DNA of 35,654 nt, taken from assembly GCF_014656355.1 (NCBI RefSeq), contig NZ_BNCG01000026.1, positions 1 through 35,654 on the forward strand, in the 5' to 3' direction. Within the stretch, counting starts at the first letter, position 1, and every line of letters begins with the position of its first letter. The position numbers were made by a program, and so were the translations under genes. Of the stretch, positions 15,406 to 23,240 are shown piece after piece. The notes below the pieces were generated by a model that saw only the letters and a program-made list of their open reading frames with translations, did no database searches and had not been told where the DNA came from. Origin of the DNA: Camelimonas fluminis (GTDB taxonomy: Bacteria; Pseudomonadota; Alphaproteobacteria; Rhizobiales; Beijerinckiaceae).

Positions 15406-15783
15406 TTACTTGAGGCGGAAGCGCGCCTGGTTCTGCTTTCCATCCGGCGCCTGCACAGTGACGACCACCCGGCCGGTGTCCGGCAAGGCTTTGGGCAGGA
15501 CGCCGTCAAGCCGGTTGCCACCTTTCGGGACCAACGGCGCCGTCACGGTGTCGCCCTCGACAAGGAACGTCACGCTTCCGCCAAGCTTCTCAGCGTTCAC
15601 GGGTTTGTTTTCATGGTCGTAGACAAATGCGCTGGCCTCGTTCCCCTTGCTGACGAACTCGACGTGGTACGCGCCGGCATCGCCAATCCGTCCGCCATTC
15701 GGCCCCTTTCCAGAGACGTCGCCGGCAGCCGCCGTAACCGCAGAGAGGCAAAGGGCGAGGATGCTCAACGTTACTTTCTTCAT
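15406..15783 (-). CDS. small periplasmic protein of metal-efflux cluster
   Basis: 125 residues with a clear Sec signal peptide (MKKVTLSILALCLSAVTAAA, cleavage near residue 20). The mature part contains GPNGGRIGDAGAYHVEFVSK and a FVYDHENKPV segment. It looks like a small beta-sandwich and resembles the extra N-terminal domains seen on some RND adaptors; a metallochaperone or stabilising role is inferred. The ATG has AGGAG upstream. It lies between the RND pump gene and the MFS gene, on the same strand as both. Confidence 0.7.
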   Translation of the reverse strand: MKKVTLSILALCLSAVTAAAGDVSGKGPNGGRIGDAGAYHVEFVSKGNEASAFVYDHENKPVNAEKLGGSVTFLVEGDTVTAPLVPKGGNRLDGVLPKALPDTGRVVVTVQAPDGKQNQARFRLK

Positions 15784-15858
15784 GGTGGTCTCCTGTGCTT
15801 TTGCGGCTGGGCGGATTGCATCGCTGGCCTGGCCGCGCGTGAAATACGGAAGCCAGCC

Positions 15859-18800
15859 TCAGTAGAGGCTGGCGTGGTCGGCCTGCTGCGCACGATCTGT
15901 CGCCACGAGATGGCTGACCGTCAGTCGCGACACCGCTTTCTGCGCCAAAGAATGGAACAGGACTGGCGTAACGATGGTGTCGAGAAGGGTCGCCGAGATG
16001 AGCCCGCCAAACATGGTGACGGCGACGGGATGCAGGATTTCGGCGCCAGGCGCTCCCTTCAGCATGATGAGGGGAACGAGCGCCAGCGCGGCGGAGCATG
16101 CGGTCAACAGCACTGGCGTCAGCCGGTCCAGCGATCCGCGCACGACGACACCCGGCCCCATGCGGTAGCCGTCCGTTGCGATCATGTTGAGGTAGTGGCT
16201 GATCTTCAGAATGCTGTTGCGCGTGCAGATGCCAGCCAGCGCGATGAACCCGACTGCGGAGGCGATGGACAGATCCAGACCCGCCAGCCTGAGCGCAACA
16301 ACGCCCCCAACGAATGAAAGCGGGATGTTGAACATGATGATCGCGACAAGGACCCCCGCCTGATACTTCCGGTAGAGGATCGCCACGATCGCAAGCAATG
16401 ATGCCAGGCTCATGACCAGCATAAGCTGCAGACCACGGGCGGACGCCTGTTGCGCGCCGTCCATCGCCAGCCGGTAACCTTGTGGCAATGTCGTATTATC
16501 CAGTTCACGCGCGATTGCGGCGCTGACGTCAGCGAGGCTGCGCTCTCCAGAGAGGTTGCCGAACACGATGGACCGTCGCACGCCATTCTCGCGATAGATC
16601 ACACCGGGTCCCACGCCGACATGTACCTCGGCTAGAGCCTCCAGCGGCATGACGCCCTGGGGTGTCTGAACCGGCAGCTTCCTCAGCTTTGCGAGCGTCC
16701 TTTCCTCATCCCGCGCCTTGACGGTGACGTTGAAGGTGCGCTCGCCATCAAACACCCTGGCGACGTCCTTCCCACTCATCAGGGTCTGAACCTGCTCAAG
16801 CACCGCCTGCGTCCTCACCCCGAGCCGTCGGGCGACTTCTGGCTTTACGGCGACAGATATCTGGGGAGACGCCGCCTGCCTTTCGACCTGCACATCTGTA
16901 AGGCCCGGGATCATGGCCAGACGCGCCCGGAGGCTTTCAGCAGTCGCTTCCAGCATCTCAAGATCTGGACCGTAGAGCTTGACCGCAACAGCAGCGCGTA
17001 CGCCGGAGAGCATGTGCTCAATGCGATGTGAGATAGGCTGTCCAAGAACGGCGTCGGCAGGCGCCCTGGCCAATTGCGCCCGTATCTCCTCCATCACCAC
17101 GGCCATCGGGCGGTGATCTGGCTTCAGGCGTACGTCGATTTCCGCAGCATGCACGCCTTCGGCATGCAGGTCCCCCTCCGCCCGGCCGGTCCTGCGCCCA
17201 ACAGAGGCGACGTCTGGCACTTGCAGGATGAGGCGCTCAGCCAGTTGGCCAATCTGGTTGGCGGCTTCAAGCGATGAGCCCGGCGCCAGTCGTAGTCCAA
17301 CCAGGATCGTTCCCTCGTTAAAACTGGGCAAAAAGGTACGGGGCATCGACAATATGCCAGCGACACCGACCGCCACGACGAGCACCGCAGCTGCGATGAC
17401 AGCCCGGGACCGTCGCAGGGCGACAACGATCAACGCCCGCGCCCCGGCCTTGAGTCTGCGCACCAGGAAACCATCGCCGCTTTTCGCGAAATCAGCGGCC
17501 TTCTGGGGCAGAAACCAGTGACACAGCACCGGCGTCAGCGTCACCGAGACGACAAGCGAGGCGAGGATCGAGACGATGTAAGCAAGCGCAAGCGGATGAA
17601 ACATCCGCCCTTCCAGGCCCGGCATGAACAGTAGCGGCACGAACACAACCACCACGATCAGCGTGGCGTAGACGATGCCTGAGCGGACCTCCTGGCTCGC
17701 TTCAACGATGACATCCAGCGTCGGACGCGGCGTTGCGCTTGCAATGTTCCGCTTCAGCTTCTGGATAACGTTTTCGACGTCGACCACTGCATCGTCGACC
17801 AGTTCGCCGACAGCAATGGCGATGCCGCCCAGCGTCATCGTGTTTATCGACAGTCCCATGAAGTGAAAGATCACCACAGACAGGACGAGGGAGGTCGGGA
17901 GCGCTGCGAGAGAAATGATGCTCGCGCGCGCGCTCCGCAGAAACACGACAAGGACGATCGCCACGACGATCGCCGCCTTGAGGACGACGAACTGAAGATT
18001 CTCAATCGAGACGTTGATGAAATCGGCTTGCCTGAACTGGATCTGGTCGAGCCTCACCCCCTCAGGCGCTGTCTTCTGAACCTCCGATAGCAGCTTCTCG
18101 ATGTCATCGGTAAGGACAAGGGTATCTGCGGCGGGTTGTTTGGCGACGCTTACGATAACGGCCGGGTGACCGTTGAAACCCGCATCGCCCCTCCTGGTCC
18201 GGGTGGAGAAATCAACCCTCGCGACCTGGTGCAGAAAGACAGTAGCTCCCTGGTGCTCGCCGACCGGAAGATTGCGGAGGTCCGTGAGGTCCATGGAGTG
18301 ACCGATGAGCCGCAGGATATGTTCCTGACCAGCGCTATCGATGAAGCCGCCGCTGTTGTTGGCCGAGAAGCGCTTCAGGGCCGCCACGACATGATCGAGC
18401 GTCAACCCGTACTCCGCCAGCGCCACGACCGACGGCGCGACCCCAAACTGCCGTACATTGCCACCGATAACACTCACGGAGGCAACGCCAGGAATGGCCA
18501 GCAACTGCGGGCGAAGGTCAAAGTCTGCAGTCTCCCGCAGCTTCATCCCATCCCAGTCCGCGTTCTGACTGGTAAGAGCGACGAGCAGAATCTCGCCCAT
18601 GATGGACGTGGCTGGCGCGATGATGGGCGTGACGCCACCGGGAAGGGCGCCCTGAAGCGCAGGTATGCGCTCGCTCACCCGCAACCGGGCGACATCAGGG
18701 GTCTCATTCCATCCGAACTCGGCGTTGACGATGGCGTAGCCCGATCCCGATGTGGAGCGGACGGTTGTAACGCCAGCGACGCCGCGAAGGACATTCTCGA

Positions 18801-19005
18801 TCGGGCGCGTCACCAGTTTCTCGACCTCTTCCGGCGCCAGGCCGGCGGTCTCCGCCATGATTGTGACCGTCGGCCTTGTCAGGTCCGGCAGCACGTCCAC
18901 GGGCGTGCGCGTGAATAGAAACGCCCCGTAGATGATGAGCGCCATGGCCGCGAACAGCACCAGGCCACGGCTTTGCAGGCTTTTGCGTACAATCCATGCG
19001 AACAT
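15859..19005 (-). CDS. HME-RND heavy-metal efflux pump (CzcA/CusA family)
   Basis: 1048 residues from ATG 19005 (MFAWIVRKSLQSRG), preceded by AGGTGAGG; the longer frame to 19068 overlaps the adaptor gene and was rejected. It has the RND plan: helix 1, a large periplasmic loop, helices 2-6, a second loop, and a C-terminal helix set. VDVLPDLTRPTV and the helix-4 segment GGIAIAVGELVDDAVVDVEN (about 393-412) are typical of heavy-metal RND pumps; the Asp/Glu there are likely proton-relay residues. It exports divalent or monovalent metal ions by proton antiport; the exact metal cannot be assigned. The adaptor gene ends 7 bases upstream. No outer-membrane factor gene is in the cluster. Confidence 0.92.
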   Translation of the reverse strand: MFAWIVRKSLQSRGLVLFAAMALIIYGAFLFTRTPVDVLPDLTRPTVTIMAETAGLAPEEVEKLVTRPIENVLRGVAGVTTVRSTSGSGYAIVNAEFGWNETPDVARLRVSERIPALQGALPGGVTPIIAPATSIMGEILLVALTSQNADWDGMKLRETADFDLRPQLLAIPGVASVSVIGGNVRQFGVAPSVVALAEYGLTLDHVVAALKRFSANNSGGFIDSAGQEHILRLIGHSMDLTDLRNLPVGEHQGATVFLHQVARVDFSTRTRRGDAGFNGHPAVIVSVAKQPAADTLVLTDDIEKLLSEVQKTAPEGVRLDQIQFRQADFINVSIENLQFVVLKAAIVVAIVLVVFLRSARASIISLAALPTSLVLSVVIFHFMGLSINTMTLGGIAIAVGELVDDAVVDVENVIQKLKRNIASATPRPTLDVIVEASQEVRSGIVYATLIVVVVFVPLLFMPGLEGRMFHPLALAYIVSILASLVVSVTLTPVLCHWFLPQKAADFAKSGDGFLVRRLKAGARALIVVALRRSRAVIAAAVLVVAVGVAGILSMPRTFLPSFNEGTILVGLRLAPGSSLEAANQIGQLAERLILQVPDVASVGRRTGRAEGDLHAEGVHAAEIDVRLKPDHRPMAVVMEEIRAQLARAPADAVLGQPISHRIEHMLSGVRAAVAVKLYGPDLEMLEATAESLRARLAMIPGLTDVQVERQAASPQISVAVKPEVARRLGVRTQAVLEQVQTLMSGKDVARVFDGERTFNVTVKARDEERTLAKLRKLPVQTPQGVMPLEALAEVHVGVGPGVIYRENGVRRSIVFGNLSGERSLADVSAAIARELDNTTLPQGYRLAMDGAQQASARGLQLMLVMSLASLLAIVAILYRKYQAGVLVAIIMFNIPLSFVGGVVALRLAGLDLSIASAVGFIALAGICTRNSILKISHYLNMIATDGYRMGPGVVVRGSLDRLTPVLLTACSAALALVPLIMLKGAPGAEILHPVAVTMFGGLISATLLDTIVTPVLFHSLAQKAVSRLTVSHLVATDRAQQADHASLY

Positions 19006-19012
19006 GTCAGCC

Positions 19013-20716
19013 TCACCTGATCTGGTTGATAAGGTGGGCAGGCGTCGTGATGATACGCGCGCCGTCATTCAGTCCCCGCTGCGCCACGAAGGTCTGATCA
19101 CTGACGTAGTCGCCGGTCAGGACACGCATTGTGAAATGTTCTGGCGCGCTATGTTCGTAGACGACTGGCAGTCCGCTGGCGTTCCTCGTGATGGCCTTCG
19201 CGGGAACGCCAACTCCCTTAATGTCTGAATGCAGGCCAGCAATGACCGTGACGAGTTGCCCGGCCTTCAGCCCGGAACTGCCAGCGCTTGCTTCAAAGGA
19301 AATGACTCCCGCGCCCGAGATCAGTTTCGGCGACGCAGCGACCGGGCGCAGCGCCACGCTACCCGCCGCCGATGGGCCCAACGTAGCGGAGCGGATATCG
19401 TTGATGGAAAGGCCGCTGAAATCGCGCGCCTCAACCCACATCACCCCGGGGTCAACTATCTGGAATATGACCTGATTTGGCTCAACGCCCCCTCCTGCAG
19501 GGACGCCTACTGAAGCAATGACGCCGTCCGAAGGCGCGACGATTTCCTCCCCTTTCGCCGCTTGGCCCCTGACCTGATCAAGGCGCTTCCTGAGCGCCAG
19601 CAGTTCGGTCTCCAGATCCCTGACCTGAGCCTCTGGCGCGGCGGCCCGGGACGCAAGTGTCGTCAAACGCTGCAGGCGTAGTGACGTCGTGGCGATCTGT
19701 TGCTCGATCTCAGCGATCGTCGCCGTAATTGTCGTGGCGTCCGCGGCGTTGATCGTTGGCTCCACGGTCGCGAGCAACTGTCCGCGAACCACGTTCATTC
19801 CGACGTGGGGAAACCCACTACTGGCGCCAAGTACGCGTCCACCGCGCGCACTGTGCAGCGCAGTCATGGCCGATGGGGCCGGCGTGACGCGGCCGTCGAG
19901 GCTCACAGAACGTGTGAACGAGCCAGCATGAACCTGCGTCGTGCGAATACCCAGCAGGCGCTGGGTATCCTTCGGAACGAAAACCACGCCACCAGGCAAA
20001 CGGCGTGGAGCATCGCCCGTCACGGATTGTGGCGCGCTATCGTGAGAATGCCCTTCGCCGCCCGGCCCTGCCAACACGGGCAAGATCATCACGGTCAGGA
20101 ACAGACTGGTCGCTACCCCGGTTCGCCCGGCGCGGCGGCCAAGAACAAAGGCGCCAATCACGACGACCAGCACAAGGCCGCCGGCAATTCCTCTCCAAAT
20201 GTGGGCGCTGATATGGGCGTGACCATGGCCGACGTGCCCGGGACTGGTCTCCTGGAGCGCCGCAGAGGCTGGCGCGGTCCCGGCGACGAAGTCCTCCTCG
20301 CCATCCGCAGAGACTATGATTGTCACTGGCGACCCCGGCGCAACTTGGGCATCCGCCGCAAGCAGATAGGTCTCGCCATCAGACGCAGCCGCCCTCGGCC
20401 GCTGCTCGCCGATTTTCACCGATACATTTGCGCCGGTGACGGGAGCATTGTCGGCCAGCTGGTCGACAAAGATGCGGACGTCATGGCCCGAAAACACCGC
20501 GACGACGTCGAACACATCCCCCCTGAGCGCGAGGCGGGGCGTGCCCGCTGCTGAACCAACGGGGGCCGGCGTGTCATGAGAATGTCCCTCACCACCCGGG
20601 CCGGCGCGCGCCACATCTGGCGTCAGAAAAAGGGGAAACAGGACAAAGCAGCTTGCGCGCATCAGCACGCGCACTGAAGCGCGGCGCGAACGCCATCCGA
20701 AAACACGAAAAGTCAT
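19013..20716 (-). CDS. RND periplasmic adaptor (CzcB/HlyD type) with duplicated His-rich segment
   Basis: 567 residues from ATG 20716 (GGAG upstream); a GTG at 20737 is the alternative. After a signal sequence the protein has AGPGGEGHSHD, an extra ~120-residue beta domain, a transmembrane helix (about 180-200), and then a second copy of LAGPGGEGHSHD. The canonical adaptor follows: barrel-sandwich halves with a coiled-coil hairpin (ITATIAEIEQQIATTSLRLQ onward), beta-barrel and membrane-proximal domain. The two GEGHSHD motifs are probable metal ligands. The protein looks like a fusion of a membrane-anchored sensor-like module to a normal adaptor, and adaptors are more often 350-450 residues. 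It bridges the pump to an outer-membrane channel, which is not encoded here. Confidence 0.88.
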   Translation of the reverse strand: MTFRVFGWRSRRASVRVLMRASCFVLFPLFLTPDVARAGPGGEGHSHDTPAPVGSAAGTPRLALRGDVFDVVAVFSGHDVRIFVDQLADNAPVTGANVSVKIGEQRPRAAASDGETYLLAADAQVAPGSPVTIIVSADGEEDFVAGTAPASAALQETSPGHVGHGHAHISAHIWRGIAGGLVLVVVIGAFVLGRRAGRTGVATSLFLTVMILPVLAGPGGEGHSHDSAPQSVTGDAPRRLPGGVVFVPKDTQRLLGIRTTQVHAGSFTRSVSLDGRVTPAPSAMTALHSARGGRVLGASSGFPHVGMNVVRGQLLATVEPTINAADATTITATIAEIEQQIATTSLRLQRLTTLASRAAAPEAQVRDLETELLALRKRLDQVRGQAAKGEEIVAPSDGVIASVGVPAGGGVEPNQVIFQIVDPGVMWVEARDFSGLSINDIRSATLGPSAAGSVALRPVAASPKLISGAGVISFEASAGSSGLKAGQLVTVIAGLHSDIKGVGVPAKAITRNASGLPVVYEHSAPEHFTMRVLTGDYVSDQTFVAQRGLNDGARIITTPAHLINQIR

Positions 20717-20773
20717 AGAAAATTGCTCCGAGAGCACCGCAATCTGGCGCTGAATCCAGCACCGCGACGGGCA

Positions 20774-21202
20774 TCAGGCTCTCGGTGGCTTGTCCGGACG
20801 GCCGGCCGTCAACGACGCACCTGCCTCTGCAGGGAAGGCCAGGCTGATCCGGGTCACATGCAACTGCGGCAAGAATTCTTCGACACGGTCGAGAAATAGC
20901 GCGACATGCGAATGAAGTGCGTGCGGTCCGTGCTCAGCATCGGCTTGATCGCCCCCTCCATCGGAGGCATCCGCGACCTCAACCAGGGACATGTCGAATG
21001 CAGGTTCGCCCGGATCTCCGACGGACGACGCATGGTGATGGCCATGGTGGTGGGACTGGCCGCCGACTGAATGCGTATGGTGCATGTGCCCAGCAGCCGC
21101 CGCATCCCCGCCGCCCCACATTGAGCCTGCTGCAAGCAAGACCGCCATGGCGACGAGCGCCACGACGACAAACTTCAGCATTGGCAGGCGCAAAATGGAC
21201 AC
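20774..21202 (-). CDS. His-rich membrane-anchored protein of metal cluster
   Basis: 142 residues with a GTG start (GGGAAG upstream); an ATG at 21181 is possible. There is one N-terminal hydrophobic helix (about 8-26), then a His cluster (HMHHTHSVGGQSHHHGHHH, about 39-57), then an acidic linker with further His (HGPHALHSHV) and a Pro/Arg-rich end. It is probably membrane-anchored with its His tract in the periplasm, binding metal and possibly handing it to the RND system (inference from composition). It lies 57 bases upstream of the adaptor gene in the same direction, as first gene of the pump operon or second after 21216-21518. Confidence 0.75.
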   Translation of the reverse strand: MSILRLPMLKFVVVALVAMAVLLAAGSMWGGGDAAAAGHMHHTHSVGGQSHHHGHHHASSVGDPGEPAFDMSLVEVADASDGGGDQADAEHGPHALHSHVALFLDRVEEFLPQLHVTRISLAFPAEAGASLTAGRPDKPPRA

Positions 21203-21215
21203 TTGGGCCGCTTCC

Positions 21216-21518
21216 CTAGCAGTTCAGCCTCGGAAGATAGCGATCGGGTGCAGTTTGCACAACTATGTCCGTCCCATCGTTGGCTGGCTCGTGAGCCGGA
21301 AAGCGCATGCGGGCTTCGTACTCCGCGCTCTCAAGCAAGCCCTGCACGAAAGGCGGCCTGGTGCACCACTCCGATTGGATTCGCAGCATGTCGGCATCAG
21401 TCATACCATGCGTCTGGCGGAGGTTGGCGTCGAGCCGTCCGTCGGAGGTGTAGGCGACAGCTAAGTCAACGCTCTCGCCGGTACGATCAACGGTCTCTAC
21501 ACGGTCGAAGTGTTTCAC
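21216..21518 (-). CDS. hypothetical protein, 100 aa
   Basis: The start is GTG with no clear ribosome binding site. The sequence (TSDGRLDANLRQTHGMTDAD in the middle) looks like real protein but matches no family I know. It is acidic and has no signal or membrane segment. It ends 13 bases before the His-rich gene on the same strand, so it may be the first gene of the metal operon. Its upstream region is cut by an IS3 fragment, so its 5' end could be truncated. Confidence 0.45.
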   Translation of the reverse strand: MKHFDRVETVDRTGESVDLAVAYTSDGRLDANLRQTHGMTDADMLRIQSEWCTRPPFVQGLLESAEYEARMRFPAHEPANDGTDIVVQTAPDRYLPRLNC

Positions 21519-21542
21519 CGGCGCGGACCATGGCGATGTTTG

Positions 21543-21683
21543 GAGGCGGTGGGGTTCGCAAGTCCGACCCGGGTCGACTGGTCAAATAGCCGCCGGTTGC
21601 TGGTGCCTATCGGTAATTTCCCACCGGTAGAAACCGATGCGCGCTACTACGCCATGCTGGAGCACCAGCTATTAGCAGCATGA
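21543..21683 (+). pseudogene. IS3-family transposase C-terminal remnant
   Basis: The + strand frame ending with TGA at 21681-21683 reads RVDWSNSRRLLVPIGNFPPV followed by ETDARYYAMLEHQLLAA. This is the usual C-terminus of one IS3 subgroup (..WVDWFNNRRLLEPIGNIPPAEAEARYYA..). The bases after the stop (CTCGAACAAAACGGCCTCC) look like the matching IS end. All upstream parts are missing. Confidence 0.75.
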
Positions 21684-21962
21684 CTCGAACAAAACGGCCT
21701 CCAGAAAACCCAGGGCGGCTCCCCTCTCTTTGAGAAGGCCCTGATGCGCCATAAATTGCATCGTCCTTGGTTTGCTCAAAATCCATTTCCTGCACGCCAC
21801 CGGCAACCAATGCTTTATCCTAGAGCCATTCCTGCCCAGTCGCCCAAGGGGCCGCATTAAACCGCCAAGCATTCGACCTCGAACGGCTGGAATGGGGGCG
21901 CGAAGCTGCCACGCAGCTTGGCATCGCCCATGGCCGGTCAGCATATGGGCCGCGACCGTATG
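21684..21962. other. short stretch without a gene
   Basis: The stretch lies between the IS3 remnant and the resolvase stop codon. No coding frame or RNA is recognised. Confidence 0.4.
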
Positions 21963-22556
21963 CTACGCAGCAGCGTCCGCGACGATCGCCTGACGATCAA
22001 GAGTTCGATAAACGGTCGGGCATGAGATTGAAAACACCCCAGCAAGATCACTGATGGAATATTCACCGGTGTCATACATGCGGCGCAACTCCTTCTGCTG
22101 GCGATCGGAAAGCTTGGGCTTTTTGCCCCGCAATTTTCCCTTGGCGCGTGCGATGGCCATACCCTCGCGTGTTCGCATCCGGATCAGGTCTGCTTCGAAC
22201 TCGGCGAAGGTGGCGAGGATATTGAAGAACAACCTGCCCATCGGATCGGATGGGTCATGGACGCTGGCCCCGATCTGTAACTTCACACCTCGCGCTGCAA
22301 GATCGTCGCCGATAGCGCGCGCATCAGGGACAGATCGGGCAAGTCGATCGAGTTTGGGCACGACGAGCGTATCGCCGCTGCGTACTGCAGCCAAAGCCTG
22401 GCTAAGACCTGGCCGTGTCCGGTTGGCACCGGTAAAGCCATGATCGGTGTAGATGCGGTCTGCTGCAACGCCGAGTTTTTGCAGCGCATTTGCCTGTGCT
22501 GTGAGGTCCTGCTTGTCCGTCGAGCAACGGGCATAGCCGATTAGCGTGTTTGTCAT
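21963..22556 (-). CDS. tnpR: serine recombinase, Tn3-type resolvase
   Basis: 197 residues from ATG 22556 (MTNTLIGYARCSTDKQDLTA); a longer frame to 22607 lacks support. The catalytic serine is S12. DHGFTGANRTRPGLSQALAA and LDRLARSVPDA are the conserved resolvase-domain segments, and the C-terminal helix-turn-helix lies near SISDLAGVFSISCPTVYRTL. Tn3 resolvases cut and rejoin res sites to resolve cointegrates. No Tn3 transposase is present, so this is an orphan, probably left by a Tn3-family element that helped assemble the cargo, or retained as an independent recombinase. The polypeptide looks intact. Confidence 0.9.
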   Translation of the reverse strand: MTNTLIGYARCSTDKQDLTAQANALQKLGVAADRIYTDHGFTGANRTRPGLSQALAAVRSGDTLVVPKLDRLARSVPDARAIGDDLAARGVKLQIGASVHDPSDPMGRLFFNILATFAEFEADLIRMRTREGMAIARAKGKLRGKKPKLSDRQQKELRRMYDTGEYSISDLAGVFSISCPTVYRTLDRQAIVADAAA

Positions 22557-22883
22557 GTTGAATTTGTAACGTAAGAGGCCCCTCCAGCGCAATAAATATA
22601 GTACCATTCAAGTGAGACGCTCTGTGGGCTGATAAAACAAGGTCGTTCGGCTTATCGAACTGCGACGCGAAAACCGTCCGTTGAACGATCCTCTTTCGGA
22701 CAGGGGGATACATGCGCAAAGCAGGGGACACCCAACGGAAGCAGCATATCGCCTCACAGTGTAGCGCCCCTATTTCGACGGCGAAGCCCCACTGACAAAG
22801 GTGGCCGCTGCCGTTGTCTTGCCGCTTCGATGGCTGCGGGCGGCTATCGTTACAATTGTTGATCCATTTGCCTGGGCCCTCAG
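22557..22883. other. gap upstream of resolvase
   Basis: No gene is recognised. The position just upstream of tnpR is where a res site would be expected, but I see no clear set of resolvase subsites by eye. Confidence 0.35.
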
Positions 22884-23054
22884 GATGAGTTCTTAAATGA
22901 ACCGCTGTTTTCCATGCTGAGCCAGGCGCGAACCCAACTGGCCGACTGGCGGACCGACTGCAACTAAACCCGCCCGCATTCTGCACTGGCGCGACGGACG
23001 CCAGCCGCCTTCTCGGTTTCGTTTGCGCAGCGGCGGGATCTGCCGTTGCGCTAG
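22884..23054 (+). pseudogene. IS3-family transposase 3' fragment with internal stop
   Basis: The frame reads DEFLNEPLFSMLSQARTQLA, DWRTDCN, a TAA stop, then TRPHSALARRTPAAFS and AQRRDLPLR before TAG. It is the same C-terminal OrfB region, ending in the same AQRRDLP tail, as the fragment at 4993-5253 but on the opposite strand. The two fragments bracket the CBASS and metal cargo. Inactive. Confidence 0.75.
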
Positions 23055-23240
23055 GTCGCAGGCTCCACGGCAGACCCCGCCCCAACCACCCGTTCAAGCC
23101 GAGTACTCAGGGGGATGCACTTTAGACAGCACCATTCGTCACAGGTTTGGGCATCTCGGCGACTGTAAACGCCAAGCCCTAAGGGTGTGCTACGCGCAGC
23201 ATTGATAGCCGCGCCGATGCGGCACTCGGCGCGCAATCCT

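Noticed and set aside
18136-18918. 260-codon + strand frame in the RND pump gene
   Set aside because: Shadow of the CzcA-family gene on the other strand.
22557-22883. res site or Tn3 terminal repeats near the resolvase
   Set aside because: I could not find three subsites or a 38-bp Tn3-type inverted repeat by eye.
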